Source: Azoarcus indigens (lineage in GTDB: Bacteria; Pseudomonadota; Gammaproteobacteria; Burkholderiales; Rhodocyclaceae). Taken from it: a DNA stretch of 64,000 nucleotides. The notes under the pieces are model-generated. The model was not told the origin of the DNA, made no database searches, and saw nothing but the letters and a program-made list of their open reading frames with translations. Positions 17,217 to 25,503 of the stretch are shown in pieces; the stretch's first letter is position 1; each line of letters begins with the position of its first letter. The position numbers and the translations under genes are program-made. The DNA lies in NCBI RefSeq assembly GCF_004361735.1, contig NZ_SNVV01000001.1, forward strand, positions 62,001 to 126,000, given 5' to 3'.

Positions 17217-17426
17217 ATGAGCACTCAAACCGGTAAGGTCAAATGGTTCAACGATGCCAAGGGCTTCGGCTTCATCACCCCGGATAACGGCGGTGAAGAC
17301 CTGTTCGCCCACTTCAGCGAAATTCAAGCCAAGGGCTTCAAGTCCCTGGCTGAGAACCAGCCCGTTGAATTCGAAGTGAAGACCGGCCCGAAGGGCCAGC
17401 AGGCGGCGAACATCCGCCCGCTGTAA
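17217..17426 (+). CDS. Cold-shock protein, CspA family
   Basis: A 69-residue single cold-shock domain, a five-stranded OB fold that binds single-stranded RNA and DNA and melts mRNA structure. RNP1 is KGFGFITP (residues 15-22) and RNP2 is DLFAHFS (28-34), both complete with their aromatic residues. The length is standard. A strong terminator follows at 17449-17475, so the gene is monocistronic, although a DEAD-box helicase comes next; both types of protein often respond to cold. Confidence 0.95.
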   Translation: MSTQTGKVKWFNDAKGFGFITPDNGGEDLFAHFSEIQAKGFKSLAENQPVEFEVKTGPKGQQAANIRPL

Positions 17427-17448
17427 TCAGCGCCTCAGCTGATACTCA

Positions 17449-17475
17449 AAACGCGGCCTCCGGCCGCGTTTTTGT
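17449..17475 (+). terminator. Rho-independent terminator of the cold-shock gene
   Basis: A stem AACGCGGCC / GGCCGCGTT with a TCC loop, followed by TTTGTTTTTG. It lies 23 bases after the csp stop. Confidence 0.9.
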
Positions 17476-17509
17476 TTTTGTTGCCGCTGTACTGCAAGAA
17501 GCCGCCGTC

Positions 17510-19417
17510 ATGACCGATACCATTTCCCGCTTCGACGAGCTCGACCTCCCCCCCACCCTGCTACAGGCCCTGGCGGATGTCGGCTACGAAACCCCCTCGC
17601 CCATCCAGGCCGCTTGTATCCCGCATCTGCTGGCGGGCGCCGACATCCTGGGTGAAGCCCAGACCGGCACCGGCAAGACAGCCGCCTTCGCGCTGCCGAT
17701 GCTGGCTCGCCTGGATCTGGCCGACCGTCGCCCGCAAGTGCTGGTGCTGACACCGACGCGGGAACTGGCAATCCAGGTGGCGGAAGCCTTCCAAAAGTAC
17801 GCCGCCCGCCTGCCGGACTTCCATGTGCTGCCGCTCTACGGCGGCCAGAGCATGGTGGTGCAGCTGCGCCAGCTCTCCCGTGGCGCCCAAGTCATCGTCG
17901 GCACACCGGGCCGCGTCATGGACCACCTTGAGCGGGAAAGCCTCAAGCTGGACAGCCTGCGCGCGCTGGTGCTGGACGAGGCCGACGAAATGCTGCGCAT
18001 GGGCTTCATCGACGACGTCGAATGGATCCTGGAGCACACGCCGGAGAGCCGCCAAACGGCGCTGTTCTCGGCCACCATGCCGTCGGCCATCCGCGAGGTT
18101 GCCCACCGCCATCTGCGCGAACCGCAAGAGGTGAAGATCCGGTCGGCCACCGCCACCGTGTCCCGCATCCAGCAACGCTACTGGCAAGTACGCGGGGTGG
18201 ACAAGCTGGATGCGCTCACCCGCATCCTGGACTCCGAAGCCACGCTGGATGCCGCCATTGTCTTCGTCCGCACCAAGATCGCCACCGAGGAACTGGCCGA
18301 GAAGCTGGCCGCGCGCGGCTATGCGGCGGCGGCGCTCAATGGCGACATGACCCAGGGCCTGCGCGAGCGTGTCATCGAGCAGCTGAAAAGCGGTGCGCTG
18401 GACATCGTCATCGCCACCGACGTCGCCGCCCGCGGCATCGACGTGCCGCGCGTCAGCCACGTCATCAACTACGACATTCCCTACGACACCGAAGCCTATG
18501 TGCACCGCATCGGCCGCACCGGCCGCGCGGGACGTGAGGGCACTGCCATCCTGTTCGTCGCCCCGCGCGAAACGCGCATGCTGAAGGCGATAGAGCGCGC
18601 CACCCGGCAACCGATCGAGCCCATCGCCCTGCCCAGCCGGGAAGCGGTGTCCAACCTGCGCGTCAGCCAGTTCAAGCAGCAGATCCTGGCGACGGTGCAG
18701 GAGGAAGAGCTCGGCTTCTTCATGGATGTGGTGAACCGTCTGGCAGAAGAGGAAGGCGTCGGCATCCATGAGATCGCTGCCGCCTTGGCCTTCCTCGCCC
18801 AGCGAGAACGTCCCCTGCAGATCGAGGAAAGCGGCCGTGGCTGGGACGTTGCCACCGCCTCGCAGGAGAGCGGCGGCCGGGGCCCGCGAGCCGAACACTT
18901 CACCACCGGCGTCACCCGCGAACGTGCTCCGCGACCGAATCGCGACGAGATCCTCGCCCGCCGCCGTGCCTTCTCCGAAGGTTCGCTGGTGCGCTACCGC
19001 ATCGAAGTCGGCCGCAGCCACGGCGCCAGCCCAAAGGAGATCGTCGGTGCCATCGCCAACGAGGGCGGCATCGAAGGCCGTTTCATCGGCCAGATCCACC
19101 TGTTCGACGACTACAGCACGGTGGAGCTGCCTGCCGGCCTGCCCGGCGAACTGCTGGCGGTACTCAAGCGCACCCGGGTACGCCAGTGTCAGCTGCAGAT
19201 CCGTCAGCTCAGCGCGGCCGAAGCCGCCGCCGAACCAGCCCGCCGTCCACCGCGTGAAGGCGGCAAGCCGGCCGAGCGCGACGCACGCGGCAAACCCTTC
19301 CCGCAATGGAAGGACAAGCCGCAGGCACCGCGCGAAGGTGGCGACAGCCAGCGCACGCCGCGCCGCGCCGGGCCGCCGACGACGGGCAAGCCGGCCAAGC
19401 GCCGGGAGAAATATTGA
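17510..19417 (+). CDS. deaD: DEAD-box ATP-dependent RNA helicase, DeaD/CsdA type
   Basis: A 635-residue RNA helicase. Core motifs: the Q motif before residue 33, AQTGTGKT (50-57), TPTREL (81-86), DEAD (156-159), SAT (187-189), ARGID and HRIGRTGR in the second RecA-like domain. Residues ~490-565 form a DbpA/CsdA-type RNA-binding domain (RYRIEVGRSHGASPKEIVGA). The tail is basic and Arg/Pro/Gly-rich, helping non-specific RNA binding. CsdA acts in 50S assembly and mRNA decay at low temperature; its place after a csp gene fits. The stop overlaps the next start as TGATG. Confidence 0.92.
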   Translation: MTDTISRFDELDLPPTLLQALADVGYETPSPIQAACIPHLLAGADILGEAQTGTGKTAAFALPMLARLDLADRRPQVLVLTPTRELAIQVAEAFQKYAARLPDFHVLPLYGGQSMVVQLRQLSRGAQVIVGTPGRVMDHLERESLKLDSLRALVLDEADEMLRMGFIDDVEWILEHTPESRQTALFSATMPSAIREVAHRHLREPQEVKIRSATATVSRIQQRYWQVRGVDKLDALTRILDSEATLDAAIVFVRTKIATEELAEKLAARGYAAAALNGDMTQGLRERVIEQLKSGALDIVIATDVAARGIDVPRVSHVINYDIPYDTEAYVHRIGRTGRAGREGTAILFVAPRETRMLKAIERATRQPIEPIALPSREAVSNLRVSQFKQQILATVQEEELGFFMDVVNRLAEEEGVGIHEIAAALAFLAQRERPLQIEESGRGWDVATASQESGGRGPRAEHFTTGVTRERAPRPNRDEILARRRAFSEGSLVRYRIEVGRSHGASPKEIVGAIANEGGIEGRFIGQIHLFDDYSTVELPAGLPGELLAVLKRTRVRQCQLQIRQLSAAEAAAEPARRPPREGGKPAERDARGKPFPQWKDKPQAPREGGDSQRTPRRAGPPTTGKPAKRREKY

Positions 19418-20058
19418 TGCTGCGTCGCCTGCTCGCGCTGGCCGCCTGCCTGCTGCTAATCGCCTGCGGCAAGGAGTCGCCGCGTTTCGAGGCACTGCCG
19501 CCCGGCACCGCGGTGATGGCCTTCGGCGACAGCGTCACCTGGGGCACCGGCGCCAACCGTGGCGAGGACTATCCCAGCCAGCTGGCGGCGCTGACCGGCT
19601 GGTCAGTCATCAACGCCGGCATTCCGGGCGACATGGCGCAAACCGCGAAGCAGCGCATCGCGGCCGATCTCGGCAGCCATCAACCCCGTCTGGTGCTGAT
19701 CGAACTCGGCGGTAATGACTTCCTGCGCCGTCGCCCACACGCTGAAGTTGCCGAAGATCTGCGCACGCTGATCCAGGCGGTGCGCGCCGCCGGCGCGACG
19801 CCGGTGCTGATCGCGGTTCCCGCTGCCTCACCGCTGGCCGCCGCTGCCGGCAGCCTGACGGATGCCGACTTGTTCCGGCAACTTGCCGAACAGGAAAAGG
19901 TGCCGCTGATCGAGTCCATCTTCTCCCAGGTACTGTCCGACCCAGCGCTGCGCACCGACCCCATACACCCCAACGCCGAAGGCTACCGCCGGCTGGCCGA
20001 AGGTGTGGCGACCGCCCTGCATCGCTTCGGCTTCGCTGCCGAAGCGCAGACGCACTGA
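19417..20058 (+). CDS. SGNH-hydrolase lipoprotein (TesA-like esterase)
   Basis: A 213-residue lipoprotein with a lipobox LIAC (Cys17) and a mature SGNH/GDSL hydrolase domain. Block I is FGDSVTWGTG (nucleophile Ser), block II has the Gly in NAGIPGD, block III is ELGGNDFLRR (Asn) and block V is DPIHPNAEGY (Asp and His). All four catalytic positions are present, so it should be an active esterase or lysophospholipase in the periplasm. The ATG overlaps the helicase stop by one base, so it is translated from the same mRNA. Confidence 0.88.
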   Translation: MLRRLLALAACLLLIACGKESPRFEALPPGTAVMAFGDSVTWGTGANRGEDYPSQLAALTGWSVINAGIPGDMAQTAKQRIAADLGSHQPRLVLIELGGNDFLRRRPHAEVAEDLRTLIQAVRAAGATPVLIAVPAASPLAAAAGSLTDADLFRQLAEQEKVPLIESIFSQVLSDPALRTDPIHPNAEGYRRLAEGVATALHRFGFAAEAQTH

Positions 20059-20078
20059 GGCAGCACGACGCCGCGGCG

Positions 20079-21104
20079 ATGACCCAGCCCATGACCCAGC
20101 CCTCTACCACGCCACCCTTCGCCGTCCTCACGCCGGATTTCGTGCTGGACGCGATCGAGTCGCTCGGCCTGCTGACCGATGGCCGCCAGTTGGCCCTCAA
20201 CAGCTACGAGAACCGCGTCTACCAGGTCGGCCTGGAAGACGCGGCGCCGGTAGTGGCCAAGTTCTACCGTCCGGCGCGCTGGAGCGACGAAGCCATCCTC
20301 GAGGAACACGCCTTCAGCGTCGAACTCGCCGAGCGTGAGATCCCGGTGGCCGCGCCGCTGCTGATCGACGGCCGCACGCTGCATCAGCATGAAGGCATGC
20401 GCTTCGCCCTCTTCCCCCGCCTCTCCGGCCGCGCGCCCGAGTTGTCCGACCCGGCCACGCTGGAATGGCTGGGGCGCTTCCTCGGCCGCATCCATGCCGT
20501 GGGCGGGCTGCGGCGCTACTGCGATCGACCGGCGCTGGACATCGGCAGCTTCGGCATCGAGCCGCGCGACTGGCTGCTGGCCCACGACTTCATCCCGCCC
20601 GACCTGCTGCCCGCCTGGCGCAGCACAGTGGACCAGGCCCTGGACGGCGTACACCGCGCCTATGAACGCGCCGGCGACGTCGCCACACTGCGCCTGCATG
20701 GCGACTGCCACATGGGCAACGTGCTGTGGCAGCCGGGCGATGGCAATCGCCCGGAAGGCGGGCCGCAGTTCGTCGACTTCGACGACAGCCGCAACGGACC
20801 GGCGGTGCAAGATCTGTGGATGCTGCTCTCCGGCGAGCGCAGCGAAATGGCACTGCAACTCGGTGACATCCTGGAAGGCTACGAGGACTTCCGTGACTTC
20901 GACGACCGTGAGCTCTACCTGGTGGAGGCGCTGCGCACCCTGCGCCTGCTTCACTACTCCGCCTGGCTCGCGCGGCGCTGGGACGACCCCGCCTTTCCGG
21001 CCGCCTTTCCCTGGTTCAACAACCAGCGCTACTGGCAGGAACGCATTCTGGAACTGCGCGAACAGATCGCGCTGATGGACGAAGAGCCGGTGTGGCCGGA
21101 ATGA
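20079..21104 (+). CDS. srkA: Stress response serine/threonine kinase SrkA (YihE/RdoA)
   Basis: A 341-residue kinase of the SrkA family (APH-like fold), which in E. coli counteracts MazF-linked death and responds to Cpx signalling. Features: LNSYENRVYQVG as the nucleotide loop (40-51), the catalytic segment RLHGDCHMGNVLW with Asp209 and Asn214, and the metal-binding FVDFDDS near 231-237. It lies 20 bases after the SGNH esterase, probably the same operon. A second in-frame ATG (20091) could be the start. Length and motifs agree with the E. coli protein. Confidence 0.92.
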   Translation: MTQPMTQPSTTPPFAVLTPDFVLDAIESLGLLTDGRQLALNSYENRVYQVGLEDAAPVVAKFYRPARWSDEAILEEHAFSVELAEREIPVAAPLLIDGRTLHQHEGMRFALFPRLSGRAPELSDPATLEWLGRFLGRIHAVGGLRRYCDRPALDIGSFGIEPRDWLLAHDFIPPDLLPAWRSTVDQALDGVHRAYERAGDVATLRLHGDCHMGNVLWQPGDGNRPEGGPQFVDFDDSRNGPAVQDLWMLLSGERSEMALQLGDILEGYEDFRDFDDRELYLVEALRTLRLLHYSAWLARRWDDPAFPAAFPWFNNQRYWQERILELREQIALMDEEPVWPE

Positions 21105-21192
21105 CCGCGCCAGCGGGCGGGACTTGCGCAATGCACCATCCGCGCTGGAGTCGCTAAACTGGGGGCTTCGCCTCCCTCGTTCCTCCAGAATC

Positions 21193-22083
21193 ATGCAGCT
21201 GCAGCCCTGGTATCACTCCTGCTCGGCCGGCTTCACCCTGCGGGGTGAACACTCGGCGCCTTCCGGCAAACCGGTCCTCCATTTTGTGCATGGCAATGGC
21301 TACTGCAGCCGCACCTATCAGCCCATGCTCGAATTGCTGGCGCCGCACTTCGACCTCTTTCTCAGCGATGTGCAGGGCCACGGCAACAGCGATCACGGCG
21401 GCCGCTTCCACGGCTGGAACCGTACTGCCGACCTCTGCCTGGAAGCCTGGCGCTCCAAGGCGGCCTTGTTCGGCGACGTGCCGGTCTATGCCGTCGGCCA
21501 CAGCTTCGGCGCGGTCCTCACAGGCCTGATGCTGTCGCGTCACCCCAACCGCTGCAAACGCGCGGTGCTGCTGGACCCGGTGCTGTTCACCCCGGCCATG
21601 ATCGGCCTCATGGCGCTGTCGGACGTGGTCGGCCTCTATGCCCGCAACACGCTGGCCCAGCGCGCCCGCAAGCGCCGCGCCCACTGGCCGGACCGGGAAA
21701 CCGCCTTCCGCGCCCTGCACGAGCGCGGCATGTTCAAAGGCTGGCGCGAGGAAGCGCTGTGGGCCTATGTGAACCATGCGCTGAAAGACGTGGAGGGCGG
21801 TGTCGAACTCAAGTGCAAGCCCAACCGCGAGGCGGAAGTGTTCGGCTCTTACCCGCGCCGGCTGTGGGCCGCACTGGAGCGGGTGCACACCCCGACGCTG
21901 GTACTGCGCGGCGACCGCAGCTACCCCTTCGCCGCCAAGGCCATCAGTCGCTGGGCGGCACAGAATCCGTCCATCCAGGAGCAGGAAGTGCCCGGCGGCC
22001 ACTGCTTCATGCAGGAAGACCCGGAGACCAGCGCTGCACTGATCCGCGGCTTCCTGCTGCAGGAAATGCGCGCCGCCGCCTGA
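21193..22083 (+). CDS. Alpha/beta hydrolase
   Basis: A 296-residue alpha/beta-hydrolase fold protein. The oxyanion-hole segment is HFVHGNGYCSRTY (near residues 33-45), the nucleophile elbow is GHSFGAV (near 104-110), a lid of mostly helical character follows, and the catalytic Asp and His are likely in RGDRSYPF and GGHCFMQED. No signal peptide. The substrate cannot be assigned; esterases and epoxide hydrolases share these motifs. ATG 21193 is chosen over an upstream start, which would add a poorly composed tail. Confidence 0.85.
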   Translation: MQLQPWYHSCSAGFTLRGEHSAPSGKPVLHFVHGNGYCSRTYQPMLELLAPHFDLFLSDVQGHGNSDHGGRFHGWNRTADLCLEAWRSKAALFGDVPVYAVGHSFGAVLTGLMLSRHPNRCKRAVLLDPVLFTPAMIGLMALSDVVGLYARNTLAQRARKRRAHWPDRETAFRALHERGMFKGWREEALWAYVNHALKDVEGGVELKCKPNREAEVFGSYPRRLWAALERVHTPTLVLRGDRSYPFAAKAISRWAAQNPSIQEQEVPGGHCFMQEDPETSAALIRGFLLQEMRAAA

Positions 22084-22188
22084 TTCCCCGGCGGCCTGCT
22101 GTCGCAACCCGGTACTACCCGCCCTCCTCCGCCCTGCCGCAGACTTCGCCCACCGGCCCCGCCCGGGGCTGCCAGCGAGGAGACGATC

Positions 22189-22767
22189 ATGGCCAAGAAG
22201 ATTCTGATGATCTGCGGCGACTACTGCGAGGACTACGAAACCATGGTGCCCTTCCAGACCCTGCTCGCGGTAGGCCACACCGTGCACGCGGTCTGCCCTG
22301 GCAAGAAGGCGGGAGAGCACATCGCTACCGCCATCCATGATTTCGAGGGCGACCAGACCTATTCCGAGAAGCGCGGCCACAATTTCACCCTCAACGCGAC
22401 CTTCGCCGAGGTGCGCGCGGAGGACTACGACGCGCTGGTGATCCCCGGCGGCCGCGGGCCGGAGTACCTGCGGCTGAATGAGCAGGTGTTGGCCGCAGTG
22501 CGGCACTTCTTCAGCGCCAACAAGCCAGTGGCAGCCGTCTGCCACGGTGCCCAGTTGCTGGCCGGCGCGCGGGTGCTGGAAGGCCGGCGCTGCTCCGCCT
22601 ATCCCGCCTGCCGTGCCGAGGTCGAACTGGCGGGCGGCAAGTATGCCGATATCCCGGTCGATCAAGCGGTCACCGACGGCAACCTGGTGAGCGCACCCGC
22701 CTGGCCGGCTCACCCTGCCTGGCTGTCGCAGTTCCTCGCCCTGCTGGGCACCCGCATCAGCCACTGA
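22189..22767 (+). CDS. DJ-1/PfpI family protein
   Basis: A 192-residue class I glutamine amidotransferase-like protein of the DJ-1/PfpI superfamily. The nucleophile elbow is [10 protein letters not shown] (Cys and following His), and the conserved acidic residue is in [12 protein letters not shown] near the N-terminus. Relatives act as glyoxalase III, deglycase or chaperone; the precise activity is not readable. AGGAG precedes the ATG. It follows the alpha/beta hydrolase by about 105 bases. Confidence 0.88.
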   Translation: MAKKILMICGDYCEDYETMVPFQTLLAVGHTVHAVCPGKKAGEHIATAIHDFEGDQTYSEKRGHNFTLNATFAEVRAEDYDALVIPGGRGPEYLRLNEQVLAAVRHFFSANKPVAAVCHGAQLLAGARVLEGRRCSAYPACRAEVELAGGKYADIPVDQAVTDGNLVSAPAWPAHPAWLSQFLALLGTRISH

Positions 22768-22887
22768 GGACGGGCGCGCATCCCCGCTGCCCGCCCCGGC
22801 ATCGCCGGGTTGCCGGCAGACGCGGGATGCGCATGCCGGCGGGCGCGCCTAGAATGCGGCATCGCCCGCCACCGTCCGGAGCCTGTC

Positions 22888-23271
22888 ATGTGCCAGCTGT
22901 TCACCGGTGCCCGCCCCCAGCTCTACGCCTCCCGTGTCCGCTCCATCCGCCTCGGCGGCGTGGCCACCAGCATACGGCTGGAGAACATCTACTGGCAGGC
23001 GCTGGAGGAGATAGGCGCCCGCGACGGCCTCACCGTGCCGCGGCTGGTTTCCCGGCTGCATGAGGAACTGGCTGCCGCCGGTACGCTGGGTGACCGCGCC
23101 AACTTCACCTCCTTCCTGCGGGTGAGTTGCACCCGCTATCTGCAGTTGCAGGTTGCGGGACTGGTTCCGACCGATTGTTCGGTGCCGATACGCGACCTGG
23201 ACAGCCGAAGCATTCTCGCCGCGGAGCGCGCCACGGCTGAGCGCACCGAAAAGCAGGCGCTGGCGGCCTGA
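22888..23271 (+). CDS. Ribbon-helix-helix domain protein
   Basis: A 127-residue protein with a ribbon-helix-helix DNA-binding motif near residues 24-62: the strand RSIRLGGVATSIRLENIYW, then two helices (QALEEIGARDGLTVPRLVSR). This matches the RHH_4 type, seen in small regulators in proteobacteria. The C-terminal third is Ala/Glu-rich. A role as a transcription factor is inferred. The ATG at 22888 starts MCQLFTGARP; a longer open frame upstream reads as non-coding. Confidence 0.72.
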   Translation: MCQLFTGARPQLYASRVRSIRLGGVATSIRLENIYWQALEEIGARDGLTVPRLVSRLHEELAAAGTLGDRANFTSFLRVSCTRYLQLQVAGLVPTDCSVPIRDLDSRSILAAERATAERTEKQALAA

Positions 23272-23437
23272 TACCTTCCGCCTCTTCTTCCGGCGTTACC
23301 GACCGGGCTCCGGCCGGCGCCTAACCAACCCATCTGCGCGAAGAAGCCCGTCCGATCTTGGTCGGAGGGAACCCCTCCGACTGGCCACCTGGCCGACCGA
23401 CAAACCATCATGCAGCGAAAGCGATATTCCCGCGCTG
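23272..23437. other. Intergenic stretch with a strong hairpin
   Basis: Non-coding. It contains a perfect 9-bp stem (GTCGGAGGG, AAC loop, CCCTCCGAC) at 23361-23381 without a T-tract. No gene of good composition is seen before the riboswitch promoter. Confidence 0.5.
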
Positions 23438-23466
23438 TTGCCGAAGCGCCTATCGCTCGCTAGAAT
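23438..23466 (+). promoter_or_regulatory. Sigma70 promoter of the manganese riboswitch transcript
   Basis: TTGCCG (23438-23443), a 17-base spacer and TAGAAT (23461-23466). The predicted start near 23473 falls exactly at the 5' side of the riboswitch aptamer. Confidence 0.65.
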
Positions 23467-23473
23467 GCGCGCC

Positions 23474-23616
23474 GTCATTGGGGAGTAGCCTCCCTCCGGA
23501 TGGAGAGGGGATCGCGTCAACAGACTTGCCTTCCAGGCATGGCGCGATCGGTTCCCGAGCTTGGCGAGACCTTTGACTGCACAGCCTCCGCATTGGGCCG
23601 GGGAAGCCGTGCAGTC
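23474..23616 (+). ncRNA. yybP-ykoY manganese riboswitch
   Basis: The leader of the UPF0016 transporter carries the conserved blocks of the yybP-ykoY class in order: GGGGAGTAGCC (23480-23490), GGATGG (23498-23503), GCGTCAACA (23514-23522) and GGCGAGACC (23563-23571), the last two being the hallmark loops that dock to form the Mn2+ site. The closing stem is GTCA (23474-23477) with TGAC (23574-23577). Downstream, GACTGCAC (23575-23582) is perfectly complementary to GTGCAGTC (23609-23616), and TGGGCCGG (23594-23601) to CCGGCCCA (23630-23637), the latter adjacent to the ribosome site AGGGAA. The first of these overlaps the closing stem, so alternative folds that control translation are plausible. 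I did not fold it computationally. Confidence 0.85.
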
Positions 23617-23646
23617 ATCGGTGTTCGTTCCGGCCCAGGGAAACTC

Positions 23647-24234
23647 ATGGAAGCCCTCCTGATCTCCACCGGCATCGTCGCCCTGGCCGAAATCGGCGAC
23701 AAAACCCAGCTCCTCTCGCTGTTCCTCGCCGCCCGTTTCAAGCGGCCGCTTCCCATCATCTTCGGCATCTTCTTCGCCACGCTGGTGAATCACGCCCTGG
23801 CCGGCGCCGTGGGCGCATGGCTGTCCGCCCGCCTGGGGCCGGACGTGATGCGCTGGATACTCGGCGTCTCCTTCGTTGCAATGGCGGTGTGGATGCTGAT
23901 CCCGGACAAGCTGGACGAGGATGACGCCAAGCGCGCCGCCCCGCGCTTCGGCATCTTCGGCGCCACCCTGATCGCCTTCTTCCTCGCCGAGATGGGCGAC
24001 AAGACCCAATTCGCCACCGTGGCCCTGGCCGCGCGTTTCGACTCGCTGGCCGCCGTCGTCGTCGGCACTACCCTGGGCATGATGATCGCCAACGTTCCCG
24101 CGGTGCTGCTGGGCGATGCCGCCGCCAAGCGGCTGCCGGTCCGTCTCGTCCACGCGGTGGCTGCGCTGATCTTCGCCTGTCTGGGGATTGCCGCGCTGTG
24201 GGGCACGGTGCCGGCCGTGCTGACCGGCCAGTAA
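23647..24234 (+). CDS. UPF0016/TMEM165 (GDT1) family manganese/calcium transporter
   Basis: A 195-residue inner-membrane protein with six predicted helices in two repeats, each carrying the family signature E-x-G-D-K-T: AEIGDKTQLLSLFLA (near residues 13-27) and AEMGDKTQFATVALA (near 114-128). GDT1/TMEM165/MneA-type proteins export Mn2+ (or exchange Ca2+). The Mn2+ riboswitch in its leader supports manganese efflux as the function. The ATG at 23647 follows AGGGAA; an earlier frame opening at 23500 runs through the riboswitch and is not a start. Confidence 0.9.
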   Translation: MEALLISTGIVALAEIGDKTQLLSLFLAARFKRPLPIIFGIFFATLVNHALAGAVGAWLSARLGPDVMRWILGVSFVAMAVWMLIPDKLDEDDAKRAAPRFGIFGATLIAFFLAEMGDKTQFATVALAARFDSLAAVVVGTTLGMMIANVPAVLLGDAAAKRLPVRLVHAVAALIFACLGIAALWGTVPAVLTGQ

Positions 24235-24265
24235 AGCAGTGAGCAAGCGGCGCTGCCCACAGCCT

Positions 24266-24868
24266 TCAGCGGGCGGCCCGCAAGCCGGCGGTGAAGGCTG
24301 CAGCGTCGGCGAGGAAGGCGAGGCAGTCCGCCTCGAAACCGGCGTAATCGGCCACCAACTCTTCGCCTGCACCGGCCAGAGGATTTGGCTGGCGCAGGCG
24401 GTGTTGCGCCATGCCGTCCAGCGCACGGGCAATACGCGCCGGCTGCCGGTAGGCGCTGAACCAGTCCTCCGCCACCATGTGCCGCAGCATGCCGAAGAAC
24501 ACCGGCGGTAGCGGCAAGCCCGCCGTCTGCTCGTTCAGCAGGCGGTAGCTGTCGGCGGCGAAGTCCTCCAGCGGCTGAGAACTGAAGAACGGCCAATGCA
24601 GCGCGAGAAAGTGGTCGTAAAACATGTCGACCATGATGCCGGCCACCCGCCGCCGCGCCGGGCTGACGCGCTCACGGCTGCGGCGGAAGGCGGGATGAGC
24701 GTCAGCATAGCTATCTATGCGGCGATGCAGGGTTACGCCGGCCAGGAGTTCGGTGGAGTAGCCGGCCGGCGGCGGCTCCAGCCGGCCTTTGACGAAATCC
24801 CCTATCACCCCGCCCACTCGGTCCGCGTCCGCCGGACCGGCCAGAAAAGCATGGGCGAGGAAGTTCAC
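24266..24868 (-). CDS. acpH: ACP phosphodiesterase AcpH
   Basis: A 200-residue AcpH (DUF479), which removes the 4'-phosphopantetheine arm from holo-acyl carrier protein. Signature residues are the N-terminal MNFLAHAFLAGPADADRVGGVIGDFVKGR and LHRRIDSYADAHPAF, and then MVDMFYDHFLALHW, together an HD-like metal site of His and Asp residues. Length and order agree with the E. coli protein. It is convergent with the manganese transporter. YaeQ lies just upstream on the same strand with a 16-base gap. Confidence 0.9.
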   Translation of the reverse strand: MNFLAHAFLAGPADADRVGGVIGDFVKGRLEPPPAGYSTELLAGVTLHRRIDSYADAHPAFRRSRERVSPARRRVAGIMVDMFYDHFLALHWPFFSSQPLEDFAADSYRLLNEQTAGLPLPPVFFGMLRHMVAEDWFSAYRQPARIARALDGMAQHRLRQPNPLAGAGEELVADYAGFEADCLAFLADAAAFTAGLRAAR

Positions 24869-24884
24869 GCTGGCGCTTCCTTGC

Positions 24885-25430
24885 TCAGGCCGCCGGCGCC
24901 ATTAGGATTTCAGGATGCACTTCCACCGACTCGCGACCGTCCGTGACCAGGACCGCACCGTCCTGGATGGTGAATTGCAGACGCATGCTGCGCTCGGTGA
25001 GTCGCGCCAGCGCTGGCGCCGCTTCCGGCGGCAGGTTATAGACGCGGAGATTGTCCTGGCGCGCCAGCTTGCCGCGCACGCCGTTCCACCAGATGTCGGC
25101 TGCCCGGCCGTAGCTCAGCACCGCCACTTCGTCGGCCCGGCCACAGGCTTTGCGTATCCACTTTTCGTCCGGCTGGCCGACATCTATCCAGCACTCGATG
25201 GCGCCGGTGAGGTCCTTGCGCCAGAGGTCCGGTTCGTCTTCGACACAGAGACCTTTGCCGAAGGCGAGCGCCGGATCGGCGAACAAAGCGAAGGCCAGCA
25301 GCCGCACCATCATCCGCTCGTCGGTCTCAGAAGGATGGCGGGCCAGGGTGAGGGAGTAGTCGGCGTAGTGATTGCGGTCCATGTCCGCAATCTGCATGTC
25401 CGCCTTGAAGATGGTTGCCTTGAGGGCCAT
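24885..25430 (-). CDS. yaeQ: YaeQ family protein
   Basis: A 181-residue protein of the YaeQ family (PD-(D/E)XK nuclease-like fold). It starts MALKATIFKADMQIADMDR, with NHYADYSLTLARHPSETDER and ECWIDVGQPDEKWIRKA in the body, all typical. E. coli YaeQ was reported to compensate for loss of RfaH, but the mechanism is unsettled. ATG 25430 is the family start; a longer frame upstream lacks similarity. It is probably co-transcribed with acpH. Confidence 0.9.
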   Translation of the reverse strand: MALKATIFKADMQIADMDRNHYADYSLTLARHPSETDERMMVRLLAFALFADPALAFGKGLCVEDEPDLWRKDLTGAIECWIDVGQPDEKWIRKACGRADEVAVLSYGRAADIWWNGVRGKLARQDNLRVYNLPPEAAPALARLTERSMRLQFTIQDGAVLVTDGRESVEVHPEILMAPAA

Positions 25431-25503
25431 GGGACATCCGCGGGCCGCGAGGGCCGAAAAAGGCACTGATTCTACGCCAGCGGCCGGCAGGACCGCGGCC
25501 GTT

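Noticed and set aside
23361-23381. Terminator of the ribbon-helix-helix gene
   Set aside because: The stem is perfect but no T-tract follows, so it is only noted as a hairpin.
24260-24300. CAGCCTTCA/TGAAGGCTG stem as terminator of the manganese transporter gene
   Set aside because: It lies mostly within the acpH coding region and lacks a T-tract.
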